A stretch of 64,000 nt of DNA from Pseudomonas syringae (GCF_021605415.1 NZ_WKEQ01000016.1:1-64000); one strand, 5' to 3'; counted from the first letter of the stretch, positions 8,726 to 19,457 are shown. Made by a program: numbers and translations. Notes: generated by a model not told the origin, from the letters alone.

Positions 8726-10079
8726 GCCGCTGCTGCACGACACCGGGCATTTCTTGCCGAGGGACTTGAGCGACCAGCAAGTCTCGCGGCTGGTCTTCGG
8801 GCCGTTGCGGCAACTGCCTCGGCGCGGGGCATGGCGCTGGATGTTCGGCGTCGGCGTTGCTTTGTTGCTGATTTATATCGGTTCTGCCGCCGTGTTGCTC
8901 GGCAACGGCGTCGGCCTGTGGGGCAACAATCAGCCGGTGCATTGGGGCTTCGGCATTCTCAACTACATCTGGTGGCTGGGCATCGGTCACGCCGGGACGT
9001 TCATTTCCGCGCTGCTGTTGCTGGTCGAACGGCCATGGCGGCACAGCCTCAATCGTCTGGCGGAACTGATGACGCTGATGGCGGTGATCTGCGCCGCGCT
9101 GTACCCGATTCTGCACCTGGGGCGGCCGTGGCTGTTCTACTGGACGATGCCGTACCCGAATGAAATGGGCCTGTGGCCGCAGTTCAAGAGCCCTACGGCG
9201 TGGGACATGTTCGCAATCCTGTCGTACCTGACGGTGTCGATTCTGTTCCTCGCCGTCGGCGCGATTCCGGATTTCGCCACAGCGCGCGATCGTGCGCAAA
9301 AGCCCATGGCGCAAAGGTTGTACGGCTTGCTGGCGTTGGGCTGGCGCGGCTCGCAGCGGCATTGGGCGTTGTGGCGGCGCACGACGCGAGTGCTGGCGAT
9401 TCTGGCGATTCCTTTGGTGTTCGCGGTGTCCAGCGGCTACTCGTTTTTGCTGACCATGGGCCCGCAAAGCGGTTGGCATTCGACGCTGTTTCCGCCGTAT
9501 TTCGTCGCCGGCGCGGTGTTTTCCGGGTTTGCCCTGGTGGCATTGCTGGCGATTTTTGTGCGCTGGCTGCTGTGCATCGAAGCGCTCATCACCTTGCGTC
9601 ACCTCGACATGCTCGGTCGGCTGTTGCTCGCCACCGGTTGGCTGACGGCTTACGGTTATCTGGCCGATCTGTTCATGCCGTTCTACAGCGGCGATGCCCA
9701 CGAGATCGAGATTCTGCTGACGCGCCTCAGCGGGCCGCATGCCTGGAGTTTCTGGCTGGCGATTGTCTGCAACGTCGGCGTGTTGCAGGCGTTGTGGTGG
9801 CGCTCGCTGCGCCAGCGCCCGGGCGTGATCGCGCTGGTGGCGCTGGCGGTGCTGGTGGGCATGTGGGCCGAGCGTTTCATGTTGCTGATCCCGCCGCAGA
9901 CCCGGGATTTTCTCGTGTCGAGCTGGAGCGGTTACAGCCCGACGCTGTGGGACTGGTCGCTGTTCGTCGGCAGTTTCGGCGTGTTTCTGGTGCCCTACAG
10001 CCTGTTTTTGCGCTATGTGCCCATGGTCTCGGCGTTCGAGGTCAAGCAAGCGCTGCATGAGGAGCGCCGCGATGTCTGA
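8715..10079 (+). CDS. actC: Alternative Complex III subunit C, NrfD/PsrC-type quinol-binding membrane protein
   Basis: The 454-residue protein is highly hydrophobic with about ten membrane helices and matches the NrfD/PsrC family. The segment VHWGFGILNYIWWLGIGHAG is typical of ActC near the quinol site. It is the likely site of menaquinol or ubiquinol oxidation (family knowledge); a pseudomonad would use ubiquinol. The start overlaps actB by eleven bases, so the two are translationally coupled. Length and helices look complete. Confidence 0.88.
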   Translation: MKPEPLLHDTGHFLPRDLSDQQVSRLVFGPLRQLPRRGAWRWMFGVGVALLLIYIGSAAVLLGNGVGLWGNNQPVHWGFGILNYIWWLGIGHAGTFISALLLLVERPWRHSLNRLAELMTLMAVICAALYPILHLGRPWLFYWTMPYPNEMGLWPQFKSPTAWDMFAILSYLTVSILFLAVGAIPDFATARDRAQKPMAQRLYGLLALGWRGSQRHWALWRRTTRVLAILAIPLVFAVSSGYSFLLTMGPQSGWHSTLFPPYFVAGAVFSGFALVALLAIFVRWLLCIEALITLRHLDMLGRLLLATGWLTAYGYLADLFMPFYSGDAHEIEILLTRLSGPHAWSFWLAIVCNVGVLQALWWRSLRQRPGVIALVALAVLVGMWAERFMLLIPPQTRDFLVSSWSGYSPTLWDWSLFVGSFGVFLVPYSLFLRYVPMVSAFEVKQALHEERRDV

Positions 10080-10596
10080 CTCTCTCGGACTGCTCGCCGA
10101 ATTCGATGCACCGCAGCCGCTGGTGGACGCCAGTTTGCACGCCTGGGTCATTGGCTATCGGCGGCTGGAGGCTTTTGCGCCGTTTGCGCTGGAAGCCTTC
10201 GAACCGATCCTCGCCACCCACGCCCGCCGCGTGCCGCACATGGCCTGCGTCGGCGCGGTGATCGGCATCGTGCTGGCGCTGGTGATGCAGATCGGCTCGG
10301 TGCTCGCCTATCCGCTCAATGTCGGTGGCCGACCGTTGATCGCGCTGCCGTCATTCATGGTGGTGACCTTCCTGTTTGCCGTGGTCGGTGCGGCGCTGGC
10401 GGCGGTGCTGGCGATGCTGATCGGCAGCCGTCTGCCGCGTTTGCATCATCCGCTGTTCAATATCCAGCGTTTCGCGCAGGCCAGTGACGACGGCTTTTTC
10501 CTGTTCATCGCCGCCGACGATCCGCTGTTCGACGCAAAAGCCACACGCGACTGGCTGGGGCAGTGCGCGGTCGCCGTGCATGAGGTCAGGTCATGA
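10072..10596 (+). CDS. actD: Alternative Complex III subunit D (DUF3341)
   Basis: The start is the ATG at 10072, overlapping the actC stop by eight bases with a GAGGAG ribosome site about nine bases before it, giving 174 residues (MSDSLGLLAEF...). A soluble N-terminal part is followed by two adjacent helices (about 57-80 and 92-118) and a C-terminal soluble tail. This is the DUF3341/ActD arrangement, a structural subunit without cofactors. It is placed, as expected, between actC and the cytochrome actE. Confidence 0.82.
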   Translation: MSDSLGLLAEFDAPQPLVDASLHAWVIGYRRLEAFAPFALEAFEPILATHARRVPHMACVGAVIGIVLALVMQIGSVLAYPLNVGGRPLIALPSFMVVTFLFAVVGAALAAVLAMLIGSRLPRLHHPLFNIQRFAQASDDGFFLFIAADDPLFDAKATRDWLGQCAVAVHEVRS

Positions 10597-11126
10597 AACG
10601 CTGGGCCTGGGCGTTGTCGATCGCGGTGCTGTGCAGCGGCTGCGATGACATGTCGCGTCAGGCGAAGATTCAGGAACAACGCCCCGGCGCGTTGTACGAG
10701 AACGGTTTGAGCAGCCGTCATCCACCGTCCGGCACGGTCGCGCGCGGGCAATTGGCGCGCGAAGCCACCGTTGCACAACGCCCGCCAATGACTCAAAGGC
10801 TGCTGGCCGAGGGCGAAGCGGGTTATCAAGCTTTCTGCACGCCTTGCCACGGCCAGAGCGGGCATGGCGATGGTCTGGTGATCGGTCGTGGTTTCCCGTC
10901 GCCGCCGGACTTTATCGATCGCCGTGTGCTGGATGCCACCGACGCGCAATTGATGCAGGTCATCGCCGACGGCAAAGGCCTGATGGCCGGTTACGCATCA
11001 CGCATTCCCCCCGCGCAACGCTGGGCCATCGTCGCCCATGTGCGGGTGTTGCAGTTGAGTCAGCACGCCTCGCTGGACAGCCTGCCAGCAACGCTGCGCC
11101 AGGCATTCGAGGAGGGCCAGCAATGA
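10593..11126 (+). CDS. actE: Alternative Complex III subunit E, monohaem cytochrome c lipoprotein
   Basis: This 177-residue protein has a short signal peptide ending at a lipobox-like site (VLCSGC, Cys17), so it is probably lipid-anchored in the periplasm. One haem site, CTPCH (82-86), follows. The ATG overlaps the actD stop by four bases. In known complexes ActE is the electron exit point to the oxidase-bound cytochrome domain, here probably the haem domain of the subunit II encoded downstream. Confidence 0.85.
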   Translation: MKRWAWALSIAVLCSGCDDMSRQAKIQEQRPGALYENGLSSRHPPSGTVARGQLAREATVAQRPPMTQRLLAEGEAGYQAFCTPCHGQSGHGDGLVIGRGFPSPPDFIDRRVLDATDAQLMQVIADGKGLMAGYASRIPPAQRWAIVAHVRVLQLSQHASLDSLPATLRQAFEEGQQ

Positions 11127-12127
11127 CGCGCCTGTCGGCAGCTTTCGGCCTCGGCGTAGTGGCGATGGCGGCCCTGGGCGTCTGGCAACCGGCGCAGGTC
11201 GGAGCGGGCGCGCTGGCGGCGGCGGTCAATGCCAGCAACATCGCCTTGGGCTGTCTGTTGCTCGGCTTGCTGACGCCGCTGATCAGCGGTCGCTGGCAAG
11301 TGTTGCTCGCACCGGGCAGCCGTTTGGGCCGCACCGCGCTGATATTACTGCTGCCAATGCTGCTGCCGGTTCTGCTGACGATGGCGTGGCTGTATCCATG
11401 GTTTCGCGCCGACACGCCGGGGTTTCGCGGGCTGTGGTTGTCGCCATGGTGCTTCGCCTTGCGCAGTGTGGCCTACGCCGGAATCTTCTTTGCCTTGCAA
11501 CGCTGGACGCAACGGCCGGAACGCTGCGCGATGGGCCTGATCGTGTACGCCGTGGTCGCGAGCCTTGCGGCGGTGGATTGGCTGATGTCGTTGCAGGCGG
11601 ACTTCATGTCCAGCCTGTTTGGCCTGCTGTTGATCGCCCGGCAGTTGCTCGACGGCTTGGCCTTCGCCGGGTTGTGCGTGCTGTGCTGGAATCTTGTACC
11701 GCTGTCGGACGCGCAGTGCCGGGTGTTGCGCGGTTTGCTGGTCAGCGCGCTGGCGTTCTGGATGTATGTGCAGTTCATGCAGTTTTTGATCATCTGGTCG
11801 GTGGATCTGCCCCACGAAACCGTCTGGTATCGCGTACGCCGCCAAGGCGCGTGGGTCGTGCCCGGTGCGGTGTTGGTCGCGGGGCAGGTCGTCTGTCTGC
11901 CGGCATTGGCATCCCCGTGGGGCGCGCGGTCACGGGTTCTGGTTTGGGGCTGCGCAGCTATTCTGTTGCTGGGCACAGTCGAATCGATCTGGCTCAGCCT
12001 GCCGTCGATATTCCCGCAATTAAGCCTGGGCACCGGCGCCATCGCGCTGTTGTGCCAGAGCGTTTATGGCATCGGTCTGTGGGCCTGGTGGCGCTGGCAT
12101 TGGCAGAGGAGGCGCCATGAAACCTGA
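11123..12127 (+). CDS. actF: Alternative Complex III subunit F, multi-helix membrane protein
   Basis: The start is the ATG at 11123, overlapping the actE stop (ATGA), with GAGGAGGGCC before it; the product is 334 residues. About ten hydrophobic helices are visible with no cofactor motif. ActF is the second, smaller NrfD-like membrane subunit of the complex. The gene ends eleven bases inside the next reading frame. Confidence 0.8.
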   Translation: MTRLSAAFGLGVVAMAALGVWQPAQVGAGALAAAVNASNIALGCLLLGLLTPLISGRWQVLLAPGSRLGRTALILLLPMLLPVLLTMAWLYPWFRADTPGFRGLWLSPWCFALRSVAYAGIFFALQRWTQRPERCAMGLIVYAVVASLAAVDWLMSLQADFMSSLFGLLLIARQLLDGLAFAGLCVLCWNLVPLSDAQCRVLRGLLVSALAFWMYVQFMQFLIIWSVDLPHETVWYRVRRQGAWVVPGAVLVAGQVVCLPALASPWGARSRVLVWGCAAILLLGTVESIWLSLPSIFPQLSLGTGAIALLCQSVYGIGLWAWWRWHWQRRRHET

Positions 12128-12503
12128 CACGCAACGCGGCTACGAAGCCAATCGGGTCGACAGCGGCAAGGTCTGGGCCATCGTCGCGCTGCTGTTTGCG
12201 GCGGTGTTGCTGTGCCTGACCGGCATCGCCTGGTGGTTGATCAGCCATCAACAGGCTGCGCAATCCCATCAGCCGCCCTTGAGCAACCTGGAACGTGAGC
12301 GACTGCTGCCGCCCGAACCGCGACTGCAAGCCCGGCCCCGCGAGGAGGGCAACCGCCAGATCGCCCTTCAGCGCATACATCTCGACAGTTTTGGCTGGGT
12401 CAACCGTGAGCAGCGCATCGTTCATCTACCGCTGGATCAGGCGCAACAGGTGTTGCTGGAGCGCGGCTGGCCGAATGACGGGGAGGGCGGGCATGGGCCT
12501 TGA
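12117..12503 (+). CDS. Unknown single-helix membrane protein inside the ACIII-oxidase operon
   Basis: The 128-residue protein starts at the ATG at 12117 after AGAGGAGGCGCC, overlapping actF by eleven bases and the SCO gene by eleven. It has one N-terminal helix (about 20-42), then a charged, proline-rich periplasmic part. It ends with a motif (HLPLDQAQQVLLERGWP) reminiscent of short tails of cytochrome c oxidase accessory proteins. I cannot name it. Its placement between the complex III and SCO genes suggests an assembly or linker role for the supercomplex. Confidence 0.7.
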   Translation: MKPDTQRGYEANRVDSGKVWAIVALLFAAVLLCLTGIAWWLISHQQAAQSHQPPLSNLERERLLPPEPRLQARPREEGNRQIALQRIHLDSFGWVNREQRIVHLPLDQAQQVLLERGWPNDGEGGHGP

Positions 12504-13293
12504 ACGTTTGCCGGCTATTGTATTTTTGATCGGATTGACGTCGCTGCAGGCGCTTGCCGCGCAACCGTTCGACCCGTTTGCGGCCGCTGGCATCGACACC
12601 GCGCAGGTCGGCCAACGGGTGGCGGTGAACACACGATTCACCGATCAGCACGGCCAGCCGGTTCGCATCGGCGAATTGCTCAACGGCCAGCCGACGGTGC
12701 TGGTGCCGTTGTACTTTCGTTGCCCGAATGTCTGCGGCGCGGCGCTTTCGACGTTGTTCAGTCAATTGGCCAATCAGCCGTATCGCATCGGCCGGGATTT
12801 TCAGGTGATCGCCTTCAGTTTCGATCCCCGCGAAGACGTCACTGCCGCACGCGAAGAGCTGGCGAAGCTCAGCCAGCACTGGCCGGCGCTCGCCAATGAG
12901 CCGGGCCTGCATCTGCTGACCGGCGACGCCGCAGCGAGTCAGGCATTGGCGCGTTCGCTGGGTTTTGGCTACCAATTCGACGACAAACAGCAGCAATACG
13001 CCCACAGTTCGGCGGTCGCGGTGTTGACCGGTGATGGACGCCTTTCACGCTGGCTCTACGGCCTCGGGTATCAGTCCGATGACTTGCGCCTTGGCCTGAC
13101 CGAAGCCGGGCTGGGCAAACTGGGTGCGCTGAAGGAACAGCTCTTGCTCCTGTGTTTCCATTACGACCCGCAGACCGGCACCTACAGCAGCCGGATCATC
13201 GTGTTACTGCAAGTGGCGGGCGTGGCAACCGTCGCGGTGCTCGGTCTGTTCATTTTTCTGGCCGTGCGCCGTGATCGGCGGAGGCTGTCATGA
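12493..13293 (+). CDS. SCO1/SenC-family copper chaperone for the CuA site
   Basis: The start is the ATG at 12493 (GGAGGGCGGGC before it); the product is 266 residues. A signal or anchor helix (8-24) is followed by a thioredoxin-like SCO domain with the copper ligands CPNVC (Cys77, Cys81) and His171 in YAHSSAV. A second helix near the C-terminus (about 235-257) anchors it, unusual for SCO but common in ACIII-linked copies. It should load copper into subunit II, whose gene begins four bases inside its stop. Confidence 0.87.
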   Translation: MGLERLPAIVFLIGLTSLQALAAQPFDPFAAAGIDTAQVGQRVAVNTRFTDQHGQPVRIGELLNGQPTVLVPLYFRCPNVCGAALSTLFSQLANQPYRIGRDFQVIAFSFDPREDVTAAREELAKLSQHWPALANEPGLHLLTGDAAASQALARSLGFGYQFDDKQQQYAHSSAVAVLTGDGRLSRWLYGLGYQSDDLRLGLTEAGLGKLGALKEQLLLLCFHYDPQTGTYSSRIIVLLQVAGVATVAVLGLFIFLAVRRDRRRLS

Positions 13294-14230
13294 ACGAGCA
13301 TTTCCTGCGTTTGTGGCCCGCCCAGGCTTCGGACTACGCGGTGTCGGTGGATTGGCTGGTCATCGGTTTCACCGGGATGATGGCGCTGTTCGTGGTGCCG
13401 GTGTTTGTGGCGTTGTGGATCTTCATCTGGCGCTACCGACGCGGGCGCCCGGCGGATCGTGATCACCGCCCGCGCAGCAATCTGCCGGTGGAGCTGGCGT
13501 GGATCATCCTGCCGTTCATTGGCTCGCTGGTGGTGTTCACGTTTTCCGCGCGGCTGTTTTTCATTGCCCGCACGCCACCGGCCGATGCCCTGGAAATGCA
13601 GGTGACGGCCCGGCAGTGGATGTGGAAATTCCAGCATCAGGGCGGCCAGCGCGAGATCAACACGTTGCACGTCCCGGCGCGGCGGCCGGTGAAGCTGACG
13701 ATGATTTCCGAAGACGTGATCCACAGCCTGTTTTTCCCCAGCCTGCGCATCAAACAGGACGTATTGCCGGGCCGCTACACGATGCTTTGGTTCCAGGCCG
13801 AACACGCGGGCACTTATGAAGTGTATTGCGCCGAATACTGTGGCACCGATCACGCGGCGATGCTGGCGCGGCTGGTGGTGCTTGATCCCGGCGACTACGA
13901 ACGCTGGCTGGCGGAAAACGGCAGCGCCTCCGATATGATCAGCCAGGGCGAAACCCTGTACCGCCAGTACGGCTGCGACAGTTGCCACGGTTCCGGCAAC
14001 GCGCCGTCGCTGGCCGGCGTGTTCAACCGCTCGGTGAAGCTCGCCGATGGCAGTCAAGTGACCGCCGATGATGGCTACCTGCGCGAAAGCATCCTGCTGC
14101 CACAAAAACACCTGGTCGCCGGCTACCTGCCGATCATGCCGACCTACAGCAATCTGTTGGATGAAGAAGCCGTGCAGCGCCTGGTCGCGTACCTGCGCTC
14201 ATTGCCGGCGGACGCAAACGGGGAGACGAA

Positions 14231-14234
<4 letters not shown>
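13290..14234 (+). CDS. coxB: Cytochrome c oxidase subunit II with fused cytochrome c (caa3 type)
   Basis: This 314-residue protein has two helices (about 21-48 and 68-92) and a CuA domain with ligands His145, Cys180, Glu182, Cys184, His188 and Met191 ([12 protein letters not shown]). A C-terminal cytochrome c domain carries the haem site CDSCH (229-233). The fused haem marks a caa3-type oxidase, able to accept electrons directly from ActE or ActA. It overlaps SCO and subunit I by four bases at each end. Confidence 0.92.
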
Positions 14235-15815
<1,581 letters not shown>

Positions 15816-15829
<14 letters not shown>

Positions 15830-16457
15830 GGAGAAACCGGTCGAACCGTTCGTGGCCTGGGCGCAACAGCGCGAGGCGGCACGGCTGGGCATGTGGTTGT
15901 TCCTCGCCAGCGAAGCGATGATGTTCGGCAGCCTGATCATGATTGCCTGGTTCTACCGCTGGCAGCACCCCGACGGCGTGGCGGCGGCGGTCAGCGGTTT
16001 GCATGATCGCCTGGCGGCAATGAATACGGTGATTCTGGTGACCAGCAGTTTGCTGATGACCCTTGCCCTGAACGCTGACGGGCGCCGGCAACAGCGCCGC
16101 CAACTTGTGCTCTTGCTCGGTGCGGCAGGGCTGGGTGGGTTGTTTCTGGGTTTCAAAGGCCTTGAGTATTTTCTGGAATACCGCGAAGGCGTGCTGCCCG
16201 GTTTCACCGCGATGTCACCGCTGGCACAGCCGGCCTCCAAGCTGTTCATGAACGTCTATTTCTTCGCCACGGTGTTGCATGGCGTGCACGTGCTGGTGGC
16301 GGTCGTCTTGGTACTGGGGCTGAGCTGGCGCCTGAAATACGGCGACTTGCCGCGCCGTGCCCGAGACAGTCGGCTGGAAATGACCGGGTTGTATTGGCAC
16401 TTGGTCGATGCCATTTGGCTGCTGCTGTTTCCCACGCTGTATCTGGTAGGACGCTGA
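15816..16457 (+). CDS. coxC: Cytochrome c oxidase subunit III
   Basis: The GTG at 15816 is chosen because GGAGG lies six bases upstream and the protein then begins with the usual soluble lead into the first helix; an ATG at 15777 would reach 53 bases into coxA with no ribosome site. The 213-residue product has five helices and the subunit III motifs [10 protein letters not shown] and [10 protein letters not shown], and ends with [14 protein letters not shown]. It stabilises proton uptake in subunit I. Confidence 0.88.
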
Positions 16458-16458
16458 C

Positions 16459-16716
16459 ATGGTGCAGGCATCGGCGTGGCGCATGTATGCGGGGTTGCTG
16501 CTGTTGCTGGTGTTGCAACTGTGCGTCGCCGAAAGTGAATGGTCGCTGCGCAATGTGGTGATTCTCATAGCCGCCTGCACCCAGTTTGTTCTGGTGTTGG
16601 TCTTCTGGCTGGGATTGGTACGCCACCGGGGCTGGGTGAGGGTGTTCGGCTGGTTGTACCTGTGCTGGCTGGGGATCATGGCGCTGTTCATTCTCGGGGA
16701 GCAGTTGACCCGTTGA
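16459..16716 (+). CDS. Cytochrome c oxidase subunit IV-like small membrane protein
   Basis: The 85-residue protein has three hydrophobic helices and starts two bases after the coxC stop. Size, helices and last position in the operon fit prokaryotic subunit IV (CoxD/CtaF type). Sequence motifs are weak, so the call depends mainly on context. Confidence 0.65.
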   Translation: MVQASAWRMYAGLLLLLVLQLCVAESEWSLRNVVILIAACTQFVLVLVFWLGLVRHRGWVRVFGWLYLCWLGIMALFILGEQLTR

Positions 16717-16799
16717 CCCGCGCGCCATTCGTCGATTGCGCTGCACTCGGGCGCCGCCGGTGTCTCCAAACCAGTTCAGACAGTAAAAGGAGACCGATC

Positions 16800-16955
16800 A
16801 TGAACGACGCCAACCGTGACAATCAACAGACCCCCGATGACGCCCATGGCATGCCCGGCTACCCGCATGACGACAACGACTCGTCCAAGCCAAAAACCGG
16901 CGAGTCCGAGCCTGGCATCGAAACCCCGGAGCAGGGCAACGACAAAGTCGGTTGA
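16800..16955 (+). CDS. Small acidic hydrophilic protein, unknown
   Basis: AAGGAG lies seven bases before the ATG at 16800. The 51-residue product has no hydrophobic stretch and is rich in Asp, Asn, Pro, Glu and Gly (DDAHGMPGYPHDDND), so it is probably disordered. It starts 83 bases after the oxidase operon and just before the HhH gene. I recognise no family; such small hydrophilic proteins often accompany stress genes in pseudomonads. Confidence 0.6.
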   Translation: MNDANRDNQQTPDDAHGMPGYPHDDNDSSKPKTGESEPGIETPEQGNDKVG

Positions 16956-16971
16956 TCAGCGGAAGATCGCA

Positions 16972-17403
16972 ATGAACAAAACCATCAGCGCCGACGACTT
17001 GCACATCAGCCTCGACTCCGCTCAGGAAGAGGGGCTGTTCAAATGGTTGATCGCCAGTTTTCTCATGGGCAAGCGCATTCAGGCCGACATTGCCGCCGAA
17101 GCCTATCGGGTCATCGTCGATAAGCATCAACGCGATACACCGCGCAAGCTCGCCAACTCCACCCACCGTGAACTGGTAGCCATGCTCGGCGAGGCGCATT
17201 ACGTGCGTTACGACGAAACCACCGCCGACCGCTTGCATGCCTTGGCGGTCAAGCTCAACGACGAATACGGTGGCAAGGTGAAAAACATCGTGGAGGCGAG
17301 CGCCGATCGCAAGGATTTTGAAAAACGCCTGGAAGGGTTCGAAGGCATCGGTGAGAAGACCGTCGAGATTTTCATGCGTGAGGCCGGCCGGGTTTTGTTT
17401 TGA
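16972..17403 (+). CDS. Helix-hairpin-helix protein, possible DNA-binding
   Basis: The 143-residue protein is chosen from the ATG at 16972, with GGAAGA upstream. The C-terminal part has a helix-hairpin-helix of the type FEGIGEKTVEIFMREA, as seen in endonuclease III-like and other DNA repair proteins. The iron-sulfur and catalytic parts of a glycosylase are absent. It may bind DNA, but no reaction can be assigned. Its stop overlaps the next start by four bases (TTGA). Confidence 0.65.
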   Translation: MNKTISADDLHISLDSAQEEGLFKWLIASFLMGKRIQADIAAEAYRVIVDKHQRDTPRKLANSTHRELVAMLGEAHYVRYDETTADRLHALAVKLNDEYGGKVKNIVEASADRKDFEKRLEGFEGIGEKTVEIFMREAGRVLF

Positions 17404-18146
17404 ATCAACGAATTCATATTGGCTGTGCGGGCTGGAGTCTTGGACGTGAATACTGGCCGGACTTCGCCGCAGAAGGCACGCACTTGCACCGTTACGCATC
17501 CGGGCTCAATGCCGTCGAAATCAACAGCTCGTTCTACCGCCCGCATCGCCGTCAAACTTATGCACGCTGGGCGGAATCGGTGCCGGAGGACTTTCGCTTC
17601 AGCGTCAAAGTGCCCAAGCAGATTACCCACGAACGACGCTTGCACCATTGCGAAGGGCTACTCGATGAGTTCTTAAGCCAATGCACCGGTCTGGAACGGC
17701 GTCTTGGCTGTCTGCTGGTGCAGCTGCCGCCATCGCTGATGTTTGAAGAACCGGTCGCCGAAGATTTTCTTATCGCCCTGCGCCAGCGTTTCGACGGCCA
17801 CGTGGTGTTCGAACCGCGCCATGAAACCTGGCTCGCCGCCCAGCCGTTGCTGATCACCCATCGCATCGCTCAAGTGGCGGCCGATCCATCGCGCATCAGC
17901 AACGATGCCTCGCCGACAGGCTGGCCGGGGGTGCGCTACTGGCGCCTGCACGGCTCGCCGCGTATGTATTACAGCCCCTACGATTTGCCACGCATTGAAC
18001 CCTTGGCCCAGACGCTGCAAGCGGTTGCCATCGAGTGTATCGAGACGTGGTGTATTTTTGATAACACGGCCAGCGGCGCCGCACTGGGCGATGCCTTGCT
18101 GCTTTCGCGACTGCTGACAAGGACACTGTCTTGCCAAGAATTCTGA
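17400..18146 (+). CDS. DUF72 (YecE-like) protein with TTG start
   Basis: The 248-residue protein shows the DUF72 motifs IGCAGWSLG near the N-terminus, AVEINSSFYR, FRFSVKVPKQITHERRL and a TIM-barrel-like pattern. The biochemical role of the family is not settled. The only start in register with the family N-terminus is TTG at 17400, overlapping the upstream stop, so translation probably depends on coupling. It is downstream of the HhH gene and overlaps the following frame by sixteen bases. Confidence 0.8.
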   Translation: MNQRIHIGCAGWSLGREYWPDFAAEGTHLHRYASGLNAVEINSSFYRPHRRQTYARWAESVPEDFRFSVKVPKQITHERRLHHCEGLLDEFLSQCTGLERRLGCLLVQLPPSLMFEEPVAEDFLIALRQRFDGHVVFEPRHETWLAAQPLLITHRIAQVAADPSRISNDASPTGWPGVRYWRLHGSPRMYYSPYDLPRIEPLAQTLQAVAIECIETWCIFDNTASGAALGDALLLSRLLTRTLSCQEF

Positions 18147-18667
18147 CATCGCCACCGGATGAGTCCGAACTGACGGAACGCAACGCCAAGCTGTTCGGTT
18201 CCCCGAAAGAACGGCTGGATTTCTATCGACGGGAGATTCAGTACGAGACCAGCATTCTGGCCCACCGGACGGATGCCTATCTCACCGCGCAATCGTTTCT
18301 GGTGATCGCCTTTGCATCGTGCATGGCCAATCTCAACCCCGAATGGGGCAAGTTGTTCACGCTGGTGGTGCCGCCGTTTCTGGCGCTGCTCGGGCTGCTC
18401 AGCACGCTGAATGCCTGGCCGGGCATTCGCGCGTCCTACAACATTATTGACCACTGGTACTTCAAGCAAAGCGAACTGTTGCGAAGCGAACCGATCATGG
18501 GGCTGGCCTACGATGAATCACCGCTGTTCAGCGCCACTGAGTCGACCCACAAGGGTTATCGCAAGGCCTTGCTGTTCTCGGTGCGCACGCCATGGCTCTT
18601 CGCCTCGTTTTGGCTGCTGTTGGGGGCGTGGAGCATTTACATCCAAGTGACTAATCCCGGCGCCTAG
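18131..18667 (+). CDS. Predicted inner-membrane protein, unknown, TTG start
   Basis: The 178-residue protein begins at TTG 18131 with AAGGA seven bases upstream and overlaps the DUF72 gene. A charged N-terminus (about 50 residues) precedes helices near 56-75, 80-95 and 150-172. No family is recognised with certainty; the layout resembles small octameric-type bacterial membrane proteins of unknown role. It ends two bases from the end of the convergent ClpP-like gene. Confidence 0.65.
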   Translation: MPRILTSPPDESELTERNAKLFGSPKERLDFYRREIQYETSILAHRTDAYLTAQSFLVIAFASCMANLNPEWGKLFTLVVPPFLALLGLLSTLNAWPGIRASYNIIDHWYFKQSELLRSEPIMGLAYDESPLFSATESTHKGYRKALLFSVRTPWLFASFWLLLGAWSIYIQVTNPGA

Positions 18668-18669
18668 TG

Positions 18670-19227
18670 TCATCCGCCGCTGACTTTCCAGTGCTTCACG
18701 TCTTCAGCAAAGACCATTTGCTTCATCTCATGGGCGATGCCGAAGGCCAGGGATTCGTGAGCAGCGATGACTTTCTCTTCCGCCGACAGGCAATGAAAAA
18801 TATCCAGCTTGTTCGCCGCGTCGGCGGTTTCCAGTGCGTAGATCTGCACGTAGCGGGCGAGGTCGTTATCCAGGCTCGACAGGTATTCGCGCAAGCGTTG
18901 GTGATCGACGGAGCTTTGCGCGAAATACCAGTTCATCGGGTGAATCAGAAAGCGTGAATGCGGCGAGGTAATCCGTCGGCCCGCCGCAAGAAACATGATG
19001 ATGCCCATCGACTCGATGTTACCGGCGTTGATCGCGCACAGCGGCACCGGCAAGGATTTGAGAAAGGTATAGAGGCTGAAGCCGAAATTGGTGCTGCCGC
19101 CGGTGGTGGACAGGTTCAGCAGAAGCGAGGTTGCGCCCTGTTCCATGGCTTCCAGGCAGCAGTCGCGAAAGCGTTCCGTCGTTCCCTGATCGATCTGGCA
19201 ATGAAAATGGATGATGTGCTCAGTCAT
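18670..19227 (-). CDS. ClpP-like serine protease family protein
   Basis: The 185-residue protein has the ClpP/crotonase fold signature. The probable nucleophile is Ser73 in NIESMGIIMFLAAG and the histidine is His96 in FLIHPMN; a substrate-groove segment LLLNLSTTGGSTNFGF precedes them. No Clp ATPase is encoded nearby and the sequence lacks the usual ClpP N-terminal loop, so it may work alone or with a remote ATPase. It is convergent with the membrane protein gene. The ATG at 19227 is the only reasonable start. Confidence 0.75.
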   Translation of the reverse strand: MTEHIIHFHCQIDQGTTERFRDCCLEAMEQGATSLLLNLSTTGGSTNFGFSLYTFLKSLPVPLCAINAGNIESMGIIMFLAAGRRITSPHSRFLIHPMNWYFAQSSVDHQRLREYLSSLDNDLARYVQIYALETADAANKLDIFHCLSAEEKVIAAHESLAFGIAHEMKQMVFAEDVKHWKVSGG

Positions 19228-19457
19228 TTGCCGTGGCTCCCGTCGTGGTTTCGAAAGGCCTGTTCCGTACTCTAAAAATGACTGGCGGCACGCGCAAAAA
19301 TTCCCGCTTCCGCTGGTCGTTCAGTGCGCACATTTGTGGAACCAATCCCACCATTCCGCTCGTCGCATGAGGGCTTTTTTCATTCAACTTTCAATTTTTA
19401 CCGCCCTCCCAACTAAACGAGCCAACGTGCTCGTCAATAATCTAGAGGTGAATGGAA

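Noticed and set aside
8538..10151. Minus-strand frame of 537 codons opposite actC
   Set aside because: Composition (Gln/His/Arg-rich) is typical of antisense frames in high-GC genes, and actC has complete helices and overlaps.
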